64,000 bases of DNA, from assembly GCF_001723175.1 (NCBI RefSeq), contig NC_064652.1, positions 1,674,001-1,738,000 of the forward strand. Reading direction: 5' to 3'. Below, piece by piece: positions 1-10,133 of the stretch. The notes under the pieces were generated by a model. The model had not been told where the DNA came from. It did no database searches and saw nothing but the letters and a program-made list of their open reading frames with translations. The stretch's first letter is position 1; each line of letters opens with the position of its first letter. The translations under genes and the position numbers were made by a program. Source of the stretch: Penicillium oxalicum (lineage: Eukaryota > Ascomycota > Eurotiomycetes > Eurotiales > Aspergillaceae).

Positions 1-1036
1 TACATGTTGCGAGGGCTGGCCAGCGTACTGGTATGTCCACTGCACAGTCAGGTGAGACCCCTCGCACGCACGTAGGGTGGCGAGATAGTCCCCTCCTCGC
101 AACGAGGAGTAATCGCAAGAGGCTAGTGCCAGGAACTGAGCTATGCAAGATCCCCGACTTCGCTTCTTCCTTCTGATCATTTTGTACCGAATTTCATTTT
201 CTTATGGCGGCTCATTTTGAGGTTAGTGGACGACAAGATGATGGCTGCGTCCCAGGTTAAGCGTCTCTTGACTACCGCATGGACCATGCAAGATGCATCC
301 GCATGCAAAAGACCTGTCGGGCCGAGATCGAACAAGCGATGCTCTCCGAAAGGGCCCTTGTCCGAGTGAGTAAAAGTCAAACGGTCCAAAAGGCTGGAAG
401 TTTCCGGGTCATGCCCAGCTTTGGTGCAGCGGGAGGTCGTGAAATGGCTGGAGTGACGATCCCAAACGGGCTTAGCGGGTTGTGGGGGCGGACCCGTGGA
501 GAATTAAGAACGGAGAGATCCTCCGCTGCAGCAGAAAGCGGACTGCGCGACTCACCACCCACGCAAGTGAACTCTAGACCGCGCCTGGCTAACTTGTGCC
601 CAGCAGTCAATGGTTTCACCTGGGGTGATTGAGTCATGCCCGAGAGTAATGGTGACTGAAGAGAATAGCGTGGGAAAAAAAAATGGATCAAACAGTTCCA
701 CATGATTCCGTGCCTGCGCTTCGTTCGTGTGGAGAACGTACAGACATCCGTGAGGAAAGCTGACCGAGGAGATGGAGCACCGGAAACGGGCCAAGTGAGA
801 CGGCGGATACGGGAAAGGGCGAGCCACAAAGGTGTACGACGCCACCAATCAGGGAGAGACGGATGCTTCTACATCGTGATCTGATTCGAAACGCAGTAAC
901 AATTCCCTGAACGAGTCTAACATGGGCACATTCGCAGGGTCAAGAGGCGAGCGAGCCCCAGAGGCGTTCACTCACCCTGCGGTGCCGGACCAATCATTGG
1001 GAGGGCTCATTACTTTTACGGGACCTAGGGCCGATA

Positions 1037-1224
1037 CCCCAGAAAATGTGTCCTGATCCTTTTAGGACGAGCCCTTGACTCGTGAATGCGATGGTTCGAT
1101 ATCTGGTCTGGTCTGACTGGGGAATCCCCCGAGTCCTATCGGGATACGGAGCAGCTCGTGCACGCCACACCCCCAGAATCTTTCCTGCGGCCAGCTGCTG
1201 GGGAGGATCCGGGGGGGACTGGGG
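1037..1224. promoter_or_regulatory. Cluster of CreA-like (SYGGRG) motifs upstream of sugar porter
   Basis: Six matches to the 5'-SYGGRG-3' consensus of the carbon-catabolite repressor CreA are seen: 1037-1042 and 1171-1176 (CCCCAG, minus strand), 1117-1122, 1198-1203 and 1219-1224 (CTGGGG), and 1209-1214 (CCGGGG). The motif is short, with roughly one match per 250 bp expected on both strands in random sequence, so single sites mean little. Six in under 200 bp, 250-440 bp ahead of a sugar transporter start, is suggestive of glucose repression. No binding data support this. Confidence 0.4.
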
Positions 1225-1332
1225 TCACAAGGTTGTCATGTCTCCGCAGAGGCCCGAAATTGACTAGCTTCCAATCTAAGAGAAAAGACTCCCCTGCACC
1301 GACGGGCTCGAACCGATCGTGCGACGTTGTGG

Positions 1333-1340
1333 TATATAAG
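1333..1340 (+). promoter_or_regulatory. TATA-like element of the sugar porter gene
   Basis: TATATAAG lies 136 bp before the proposed ATG at 1476, a usual distance for fungal genes with a moderate 5' leader. Confidence 0.35.
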
Positions 1341-1475
1341 TTGCCGAGCCCCCTCGATCAGAGGTTCAGGCTCATACTTGGTATCTCCTCGACCAGAAAG
1401 AAGCCCCCTCCCTTCACCCCGGATTAAGCATTGGTCAGTTCTGCTTGGGGTAATCGACTTCAGAGTTCTCCCAAG

Positions 1476-3735
1476 ATGTCGGAGAAATACATTACCCAGG
1501 AGGTGCACGGCATTTCCAACACGGTCGAGGAAACTTCTCATGTCGCCGAGGGCCAAGGCGAGACGGCGAAGATTGCCGGTGCGAAGACCAAGGCGGTCCG
1601 CAATGTAAGGCTGAGACGTGAGAGATCAATTGGATGCAGATCATCATCTAACATGGACACAGGCCGAACTCTTTGCAGCCATTGAGGAGACCAAGATCAA
1701 GCGATGGAGCAAGGAGTCGATCCACCTCTACTGTATGTGGCACGATCACTGCCGTTTGGCATCAAAAGGGTTATTCAAGGCGGATCTACTGACGCTCGGC
1801 GACTTTACACAGTCTGTATCTTTACGGCTTTCCTCTGTGCCTGCGCGAACGGTTATGATGGTACGTGCTACCCCGGTCAATCCTCAGACAAAGCTTCTTC
1901 GATGGTCATACAATCAAAAGACCGGGCGGGTCGAGTCAAAATGTGTACCTTGCTAAAACCCGACAGGTTCTCTGATGGGATCCGTCCTCTCCATGGAGCA
2001 GTACCAAAATGTCTTCCACGTTGGTCTGACCGGAGAAAAAGTCTCGGTTGTTACTTCGCTCTACACAGTGTGAGTTCCGCTCAAGGCGGCTTGAATCTCC
2101 CATCCTCGGAACAGACCGAAACTGATGAATATCTCTGCATCTCTGCGTAGTGGCTCCATTTGTGCGACCCCGGTCAGTGCCATTCTCTCCGACCGACTTG
2201 GTCGTCGGAAGTGCATGTTCACCGGAGCTTGGATTATCATCATCGGTTCCGTCATCATCGCTAGTGGACACACCCTGGCTCAGTTCGTCGTGGGCCGCTT
2301 CATTCTCGGTGTCGGTATCCAGGTCATGGTGGTGTCTGCGCCTGCCTATGCGGTCGAAGTCTCTCCACCCCACTGGCGTGGTCGTGCTGTCGGTCAGTAC
2401 TTTTGATACTTGCAGATTATTGGATCTCTCATGTTGGAGACTAGAAAGGCTAACTCCAAATAGGTTTCTACAACTGCGGTTGGTTCGGTGGTAGTATTCC
2501 GGCTGCTCTGATCACCTACGGTACCAACTTCATGACCACCAACTGGCAGTGGCGTATTCCCTTCATCTGCCAGTGCTTCGCGTGCTGCATCGTCATTGTG
2601 GCCGTTTGGTTCATTCCTGAGTCGCCCCGCTGGCTGCTGGCCCAGGGCCGTGACGAGGAGGCCCTGGCTTTCTTGGTCAAGTATCACGGAAACGGTGACC
2701 CCAACGCCCGTCTTGTGCGCCTGGAAATCGAGGAGATGAGGGAGGGTATCCGTATCGACGGTATTGACAAGAGATGGTGGGACTGTAAGCAACTCTCCTC
2801 AGAATCACTCAACCCCAAGGTTGTTTCAGACGGCTCATTCGTGAAACCCTACAGACCGTCCTTTCCTGTTCACCCACAGCGGCCGCTGGCGCTTCTCCCA
2901 GGTTATCATGATCTCGGTCTTTGGCCAGTGGTCTGGTAACGGTCTTGGTTACTTCAACTCAACCATCTTCAACATTCTCGGCTACACAACTAGCTCCATG
3001 CAACTGCTCCTTAACATCGTCAACTCGCTTGTTTCCGCCGTCGGTGCCGGAACTGCCGTCATCTTGACTGATAAGATGCCCCGTCGCCCAGTCCTGATCT
3101 ACGGAACTCTGGGTAAGCCTTCCATCTTCGTATCTCGTTCACGGGGAGCCACTTGGCTGATGATTTTTCTGTAGCATGTGCCATCACCATGGCAATCAAC
3201 GCCGCCGTCTCGCTCCCCATTGCTCAGACTGGCACCATTAGTGCGGAAAAGGGTCGGGTCGCCTTGGCATTCTACTACCTTTTCAACGTTGTCTTCTCCT
3301 TCACCTACACTCCTCTGCAGGGTGTTGTTCCTGCCGAGGCTCTGGAGACCACCACTCGCGCCAAGGGTCTCGCCCTTTCCGGACTGATCGTCAGCTGCAT
3401 CAGTTTCATCTCCCAGTTTGCCTCGCCCATCGGTCTCGGCAATATCTCCACCAACTACTTCTGGATCTTCGTCGGCTGGGATCTTCTGGAGGTTGTCTTC
3501 TGGTACTTCTTCTGGTATGTGGATCTGCTATTCCCGTCAACTTGTCGCCAGTTTTTTCTCCATCGGAACCAAAACTAACACTCCGATTTCTAGTGTCGAA
3601 TCTCAGGGTCGTACTCTGGAGGAGCTCGAGTGGGTCTACCAGCAACCCAACCCCGTCAAGGCCTCTCTCAACGTGGACAAGGTTGTCGTCCAAGAGGACG
3701 GTACCGTTACCGAGAAGATTGACCACGGCGCTTAA
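1476..3735 (+). CDS. MFS sugar porter (lactose/hexose permease-like), 9 exons
   Basis: A predicted plasma-membrane proton-coupled sugar transporter of about 550 residues. I read nine exons: 1476-1604, 1663-1732, 1813-1860, 1967-2069, 2151-2392, 2464-2784, 2855-3112, 3175-3514 and 3594-3735; they total 1653 nt with no internal stop. Sugar-porter signatures occur in the right order: DRLGRRK after TM2, GRFILGVG, PESPRWLL before the central loop, GQWSGNGLGYF in TM7, and QGRTLEELEW after TM12. The acceptor at 2854/2855 was chosen over the nearer AG at 2879 because only the former keeps the frame and gives the conserved THSGRWRF segment. The C-terminal tail and GNGLGYF motif resemble fungal Lac12/lactose-permease-type members, but the substrate cannot be set from sequence. 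The ATG at 1476 opens a hydrophilic N-terminus of about 60 residues, normal for the family. The upstream CreA-like cluster fits carbon regulation. Confidence 0.88.
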
Positions 3736-4946
3736 TTGCGGCAACATCTTGCGGCTCCACGCTTCCGGGGGAGAACCCCCCTGAAAGCATGCAGCCCAGA
3801 TGGAAATGAGGCCCACTCTCCTCGCGCCGCAGGAGAGTGTGAAGGGGAATTCAGTCGTGGAGGGTTTTATCAAAGTCATATATGTCCTAATTCTTTTCTT
3901 TCTTTCTTCACTTCTGGCGAGAAATTCACAATTATGTCACATGATCGAACATTCCACATCGCTCTCAGACCTATCTCCGTGTAGTTCCGTAATTCTGACT
4001 TGGCATGGGCTTCTATCAATCGCCTGGGTGCTTTTCTTTCTACCGGCAATCATCTCCTCTCCGACACTTTAGCTCTCTTTCCCATCTCTTGTCTTGGAGA
4101 GCTCAACGGCCGCGAAACTCATTTTTTGGGGGGAATCTTTACCTTATAACTTGAGTAGAGCACGCGGAGATTGGGCCCTTCACTCTGTGCAGATACAATG
4201 AAGCTGATTCATAAATCCACAGCAACAGACAGGCTTTATACGAGTCGATAAACAGAATACAAGAGTCATCGATAACTGAATAAGAAATCTTCCAAAACAT
4301 GGACCCATGCCCCTCTCGATGACCAAAATCCATAATCAGGACTCCTACCTCGCAGGGTGATTCTGATATTGATTGTTTGAAGCCGAGTCTATTAACATCC
4401 TCACACCAGAGCGATGTACGAAAGCCGCCTAGTAGTATTCCTCTATCTTCGCGATTGTTAAAATGCCCAAAGGGCTATAGCTACCCACTGATGAAAACGA
4501 TACCTAATCCTCGTCAAACCTCACCTATAATGCCCCGAGCTCGACCTGTTCCGCGAATTCTTCTCTTCGGAAAATTGAGAGACACCAACCTCGTCAAGCG
4601 CGCACGACCATGCGACTAACCTGCTTCGTAATACTTAGGTTGTATATACTGCCGGAGCTTTCACCCTTAGCTTAAAACTAACACCAGCACTCCCATTAAA
4701 GTCAGACACGTTTCCGCATCACTCGAAACATTAGAAGATTGCCTAGATCCACTGTCCTCTGCTTTGATTTCAGGGTCGATGCGTTCGACGCGCGCATCTT
4801 CTGCTTGACGAAGGTAGTTATCTGAGCGGACTATGTATCTTGGTGAATTTGAGAATATATCGAAGGGTGCAAGTCTTGGGACACGACACCCAGGAAAACT
4901 GGGCCTAAGGCAATCTTTCGAGGATGTGAGTCCAAGGAAAAAAATG
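3736..4946. other. Intergenic; no gene supported
   Basis: This holds the 3' end of the sugar porter transcript and AT-richer sequence. No frame longer than about 90 codons has family features, and no repeat was noticed. The T7 tract that probably terminates the tRNA-Val transcript (A7 on the plus strand, 4938-4944) is at its right edge. Confidence 0.5.
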
Positions 4947-5020
4947 TGACCAGACTGGGGTTCGATCCCAGGACCTTGTCGGTGTTAACGACACGTGATA
5001 ACCAACTACACCATCCGGCC
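4947..5020 (-). tRNA. tRNA-Val (anticodon AAC)
   Basis: Read on the minus strand, the 74 nt fold as a cloverleaf. The acceptor GGCCGGA pairs with TCTGGTC (two G-U pairs), with discriminator A. The D arm carries GTAGTTGG, and the anticodon stem TGTCG/CGACA closes the loop TTAACAC with anticodon AAC. The T arm is CTGGG-ATCGAAC-CCCAG. The box B match (GATCGAACCCC) is good, and seven T residues follow three bases past the 3' end as a Pol III terminator. No intron is present. A truncated inverted relative lies at 7205-7259. Confidence 0.93.
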
Positions 5021-5693
5021 AGATGTCATGCGAAGAGTGGTGTACAAAAGTGATTCAAACCAGAAACAATTGAATAAATCTGATCCGCTAACACAGAAAG
5101 AAGATTTTTATCTACTTTAGCCAATACCCACGAGAGGGGCATTGCGAACACGACCCGGAGACTGCCTTAGAAGCTCAAACAATTGCATGTCGTAGGATAG
5201 GCGTGACAAGCTTATTGTTACGGCCATTTTGACGCGGTGCTTATCCAGAGTACTGATCTCAACCTTAGACAAAGTCATAAGGATGCCTGGAAAGGAACAT
5301 GCAACTTCATTGGAATATCCAATTGAATCATGTGCTATTTTCTATCGAAAGTTGGACTAGGATCTTCCGATCGCGTCTAATCCTATCGATTATTGTAAAT
5401 TACTTTTTCGGCAACACAGAATATATTTCCCCAAATGTGGCGACTATCATGTGACCAAGCACGCTCTTAATGATCGTTGGACTTCCGGGACCTCCTTCCC
5501 ACGCTGCTCACTTACACCTTGACTCCTTGTGTTTGTTACAGGCCATAGAGAACTGACAATTCTGGAAATTCTCCTCATACGAAACGTTCTTGCGGAGAAA
5601 ATTTCCGAGAGTGGCGTCGCATCTGAGTGACAACAACTACAACGCGACAACCACAATGTGTTCAGGACGCTCGCTTTGAAATCGCCAACCGCC
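5021..5693. other. Intergenic between tRNA-Val and HNH gene
   Basis: This is the upstream region of the HNH gene and the 5' flank of the tRNA. It is AT-rich, with no ORF of note. Nothing recognisable beyond presumed promoter sequence. Confidence 0.4.
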
Positions 5694-6751
5694 ATGTCGG
5701 AGGATCAGTCATTTCTGTCAGATGATGGGCGAAATGTCCATTTTTTCGACGGCTCGACGGGTGATATGCTAGGTGGGCTGTTTCAAAATGGCTCAGTTAC
5801 CCAAGCCAACTTTATCGACATGCTCAACATCGTCTTGGTTATTGTACCACGCCCACTTGTTGAACCGCGTCCACCTATTGTGCCGTGCCCACTTACCGTC
5901 AAGGCGAGGTCCGGGCAAACTATATCACGAACCAGCCAACCCCTAACACCTGGAGATTACGATATCTATGCGTCTGATGGCGGTAGGCATTATGACGGTC
6001 GAAGTGAAGAGAAGAAAAATCTGGCTAACTTTGATAGATTCGATCGAACTTAGTAATGAGCCGTTCGTGCGTCGACTCCCTTCCTACAGTGTCAGTGGCC
6101 GCGAGGCGGATTTCAAGAGGGGCGTGCGGGCTAGGGATGGAAAGTGTGTCTTCACTGGGATCGTCAACCGTCGCGCTCATCTGAATAAATGGGCGGGCTG
6201 GGAGGCGGCCCATATATTCCCTCTTGAGAAGGAAGGCTTTTGGGTTGAAAACAATTTCGGCCGATGGATCACCAATGCAGACTCGGGAAACCATTCTGCG
6301 CCCATTCACTCTATTCAAAATGGGTTTCTCCTTCAGTCACACCTTTATCAATTGTTTGACGACTACTCGATTTCGGTGAATCCAGATGTAAGTCATTTTG
6401 CCTAAAATGCAAGTATACAACAGATTTCTGCTAATTTATCTATAGGAGGACTACAAGATCACTTCTTTTATTCCCGACGATGTGGGAGTGGATGGAAAAA
6501 CCCTTGACCCTGTGTGTCGAAACCCCGCCGATCCGAACCGCGTCTCAGACCACCTCCTTCGCTGGCACTTCAGACAGAGTGTTCTCGGAAACATGAGGGG
6601 TGCTGGAGAACCTTCATTTGAACACGATTTCCCACCACGATCCGATATGTTGAAGGAAATCCTGGAGGGGCCTTTTCCAGCTGAACGGTTCGAAATGGAA
6701 CTTTCGTCCAGACTGCGGGGGTGGGAAAACCCTCAGGACTTTGTTCAGTGA
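5694..6751 (+). CDS. HNH nuclease domain protein (HNH_2-like), 3 exons
   Basis: Predicted protein of 314 residues from exons 5694-5982, 6038-6387 and 6446-6751 (945 nt, phases consistent). The first hundred residues are low-complexity and Pro-rich (repeats around PRPLVEPRPPIVP). The HNH fold spans roughly residues 105-215. It starts with FKRGVRARDGKCVFTG, then WEAAHIFPL carrying the metal/catalytic His, and NGFLLQSHLYQLFDDYS carrying the Asn and His-x3-FD pattern of the fungal HNH_2 family. The C-terminal part (DHLLRWHFRQSVLGNMRGAG) is also typical of these fungal proteins, whose substrate and role are unknown. The ATG at 5694 is the first in frame; a GTG at 5658 would extend it but is not a likely eukaryotic start. 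The gene lies between two tRNA-Val sequences in inverted orientation. HNH family membership is seen; nuclease activity is inferred. Confidence 0.85.
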
Positions 6752-7204
6752 CGTGACACCGGGGGCAGGGGTGGTTTAGGTCAGAGAGACGGGACGTGGA
6801 TGGAGTAGGCTATGAGAGATCATGATGGGTTTTCTATTCTGTTGCTGTTTTTTTCCGATTCATTGCATTGCAGATTTACATGAAGGATTGATAACCCCCC
6901 CCCCCCCCCCCCCCCACTGTTTCTTGAGTTTTTGCCCACGTTCTGGATCATTTTTATTGCGAAAGAGAGAGAGACGATTATTGTTATATATGATCAAGTC
7001 TTGCAGACTTCCTGTATGATGCGCACTATGGACTTAGCTACCACCATTTCTGAGCACTGTAGATAGAATTAACCTAGAAACACTTCGAGTGTGAACGTTG
7101 GGGATGGAGGCAGGCGCCGTGGAAACATCATGATATCGGGGGAGAATGCCACGATATGGTGAAAAAACACCACGCACAACCGTGACTTTTCCATCGACAC
7201 TAAT
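6752..7204. other. 3' flank of HNH gene with a C21 homopolymer
   Basis: The stretch holds the presumed 3' UTR of the HNH gene and an uninterrupted run of 21 C residues at 6895-6915. No coding frame is supported. Confidence 0.5.
6895..6915. repeat. Poly-C homopolymer (21 nt)
   Basis: Twenty-one consecutive C residues lie about 145 bp downstream of the HNH gene stop. Length is likely to vary between strains or be misread by sequencers. Confidence 0.9.
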
Positions 7205-7259
7205 TTATCACGTATCGTCAACACCGATAAGGTCCTGGGATCGAGCCCCAGTCTGGTCA
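7205..7259 (+). pseudogene. tRNA-Val(AAC) 3' fragment, inverted relative of 4947-5020
   Basis: This stretch matches positions 20-74 of the tRNA-Val at 4947-5020 at 51 of 55 bases, on the opposite strand. It keeps the end of the D arm, the whole anticodon arm (anticodon AAC), variable loop, T arm, 3' acceptor strand and discriminator A. It is followed after 12 bases by a run of 14 T residues. The first 19 nt do not match, so no acceptor stem can form. Two of the four differences (G to A and C to T) fall at paired positions of the anticodon stem and keep the pairing. It is probably a truncated copy of another tRNA-Val isogene and not expected to be charged. Confidence 0.82.
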
Positions 7260-10133
7260 TATTATTGAACCTTTTTTTTTTTTTTGGGAATTCTCTTGCT
7301 GTCATCATAGTACCATTGATTTCGAGACAATTCGGATGCGAGCTCTATATTTTGATTACTTCTATGTGATAGATCTGGTCCGGGGGTAACAAGTATACGA
7401 AGCTACTGGAAGCTAGTTTGAAACTCACCAACGACAAGACGCAATTCCATCCCCGCGGAGCGTCTCCCGAGGCTTGAGAGTACGATTTGGGGCATTAGGC
7501 ATCGATTTCTTTTCTTTTCTTTTCTTTTTTCAATTTGAACTGATCGGGAAGCCTGGAGTTTCATTCCCGGCACTTATTCTACAAGCCAGGACGAGCGCCA
7601 TCTCGTCGCCTCGACATCATTCTGGCGGTGAGCTACCCCAGTGGCAGGTTCCCAGTACTTTGGCTTCAGGTTGATCGGTTCGGTCAAGACAGGTCCACGC
7701 ATCAAGTCTCGCTTCACATGGAGATGAGATGAGAGCGAGTGGAATCATGTCGATTGATGGATGAAGTGCTGTAATTACGAATTGACCTCAAGACCTCGTG
7801 GGGATAAGGACCGGTCCGTCCTGTCCTTCTTTTTCGGGTTCTGCGATTTCAATGGCAGCTCCAGGCTCCACGATGATGAATGGTCCCATACCCACAATCC
7901 AAGTACCCACTACCTCCATCTGGAGTACTGAGGGCGACTAGCCCTGCCACGCTAGCAGTCTGCATCTGGGATGATGATTCCTTCGCATCGCTTTTCCTTG
8001 CCGAGGATAGAGCCCCATGTTTCCCAGGGATTTCTTTTTCCACACATAAGACGACATGGTCAGACAAGACCAAACCCCCTTCGACTGGGAAGAAGACTTT
8101 CATTCCATTGCGGAGCTCCATCGTGGCATCATCTGTTGCGCCTGATGCTCATTGGACCACCAAACGAGGCGACGACCGGGGAGTTGCTCTGCAGTGGTCG
8201 TGAGCCGCTGCCACGTAGCGCGCTATCGGGAATTCGGGTTGGTCTGAACAACGCAGTGCTTTCGGGCTGGTGGTAGTCTCGGCTTGACGAGGGAGGCGGG
8301 TCCTAGTGGTGCTATCGAGTCTATACCGGGGCTTTGCTTGCGGCGCTAGGTGTGGAGATGAGTGTGCGCGGTGGATCATTGCCACCTGAACATGTACAAC
8401 AACCTGCGTACGGGGGATGGTGCACTCAGAAGCCTTTTCAACGGATGGAAGAGTCCGTCATGGGCAGTGTCAAAAACGAGTGTTTTCACGTCTACCAGAA
8501 GGGGGTTGTGTAGAATGAACTCAGTTTGAGCGACCTCGTGGCGACGTTTGCCCCCATGGTGTATCACTTGTATGCTCTTGGGGGGCGACTCAAGCCTCGA
8601 ACGGGGCATGCCCAAGGACTTAATTTCTTGTCAAGTTGACCTGGGTGTTTGGAGTTTCTGTCGATGTCTTGCCCAGGGATTCAGAATGTGTTACGATCAC
8701 ACCGTACCTCGAGTATACTACTTCTAGGTGCTGTAGTAAGCTGGCAGACCCTCCGGAGCACACTTTCACTGCCTCCAAAAGCAGCGTACATCATGCCAAT
8801 ACTCGGTCGTGTCCATTTCGATGATTGCATATAACCGTCAGTAATGAGTGATGACATTCCTCTGATATACTTTTTCGCTGTCGCTGCCCGACAGTCCGAG
8901 CACCAGGTACCCAGCTTACCCGCAGTACCTCAGTCACTTCACATCCCTGCGTCATCTGCCCCATTTGAAGTGTACCAGTACCTCCCCCCCTTCCCCCTCC
9001 CCGGTTCGGGGCCAAACCCGCTCGAGGCTTTTTGGATCATCCACCAATTCACCTTCTGGCCAACACTCTCCTCGCCCCAAAGCACAACCCTTTTCAGCTT
9101 CCTCCCCCACTTGTGCGCTGTAGCAATTGTCTCAAGCCGTGGGTCGTCGCCTTCACATTGACCCGCAGCCCACTATCGTCATATACCCCCGAGGCTTCTC
9201 GACCGGCGCCCGCAATTCCTTCCCCCTTCCCGCAGAGAATCTGAATCGGGCGCGCGGATTGCACACGGCGGACATGATCGTGCTGTCCTACTAAATCCCA
9301 CTCCCCCAATTCCCAATCCCATGATGCATCATACCTCGACCATCATCCCCCCCCGTGTTCCTCTCCCTACCTCCAACCGTGCCTTGCGTGCCTAGCTGCC
9401 AGTCTACCAGCGGCCAAACCGTCACCTTCCGTGGGCCGTGAACGAAGAATTAGCGCCTGTCATCCGTTGCAACACCCTAGCAATTGCTTGCCGAACACGC
9501 TGTCCACACGAGTGAGCGGCATCGAGGATTCATCGTGGCGCACACAGAGAGAAAAAAAAACACAGCTCCTTACTGCTGCAAGGCGGACCCCGTCTGTTCA
9601 GTTGGTCGGTCAGTGGGAGTGCTGTCAACCGCTCAACGGTTTCTTGAGACCAAAGTAAACTCGGCAAGAGAGAGAAGAGCATCATTGGGGGCATTGGACT
9701 CGGTCTTAGTCCTTGAACCTCTTTCCACCAACCGTTGAAAGAACGGGCCAAGAACAGTGTGTGCCAAGTCAAGAGCCTGGTATCACCTCGAAGCTCGCCG
9801 GAGATCAGTCAGATTCTGTACCTTGGGAAGCGTCCGATCCACGTCGATTGGTTCCCGAGACGTACATGCCGCGGAGCATGCTGCAGGTGCCGCGTTTGAA
9901 GGTCGTTTAAAGAAACCTTGGATTCAACGGAATTTTCGTGCGCCAATTGGTGAGGGTGAGTTCCTTTGTTTCCCGTCTTCCTTTCTTTGTCAAGTCGCCG
10001 GGTTTTTTTTGGGGGGGGATCTCGCTTTGCCCGAGAGACTTTTTCATATGAGACCTGCACCTCTCCAGCTCTCAGATCTTGTTTCATCTTTCTTTTTGTT
10101 TTTTTTTGTCATCGCTTGATTCTACAGAGAAAC
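7260..10133. other. Intergenic and long leader of the 14-3-3-like gene
   Basis: No gene is supported. A TTTTC pentamer repeat tract is at about 7509-7530. From about 8900 to 9480 the plus strand is C/CT-rich, as in fungal promoters and leaders. A possible 5' UTR intron (donor GTGAGTTC at 9957, acceptor TTCTACAG ending at 10126) would put the spliced leader directly before the ATG at 10134. Confidence 0.4.

Larger units (their letters stand above)
1..1475. other. Intergenic region upstream of sugar porter; no gene supported
   Basis: Open frames here are short, overlap on both strands and show no recognisable family. A perfect 7-bp inverted repeat with a 3-nt loop lies at 93-109 (CTCCTCG-caa-CGAGGAG). 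The right-hand part (about 1030-1475) looks like the promoter of the following transporter: it holds CreA-like motifs and a TATATAAG sequence at 1333-1340. Confidence 0.5.

Noticed and set aside
1285..1345. Box-B-like sequence on the minus strand (GGTTCGAGCCC) followed by a T-run, suggesting a tRNA.
   Set aside because: No acceptor stem or D arm can be paired, and the anticodon arm does not fold. The stretch lies in the promoter of the sugar porter.
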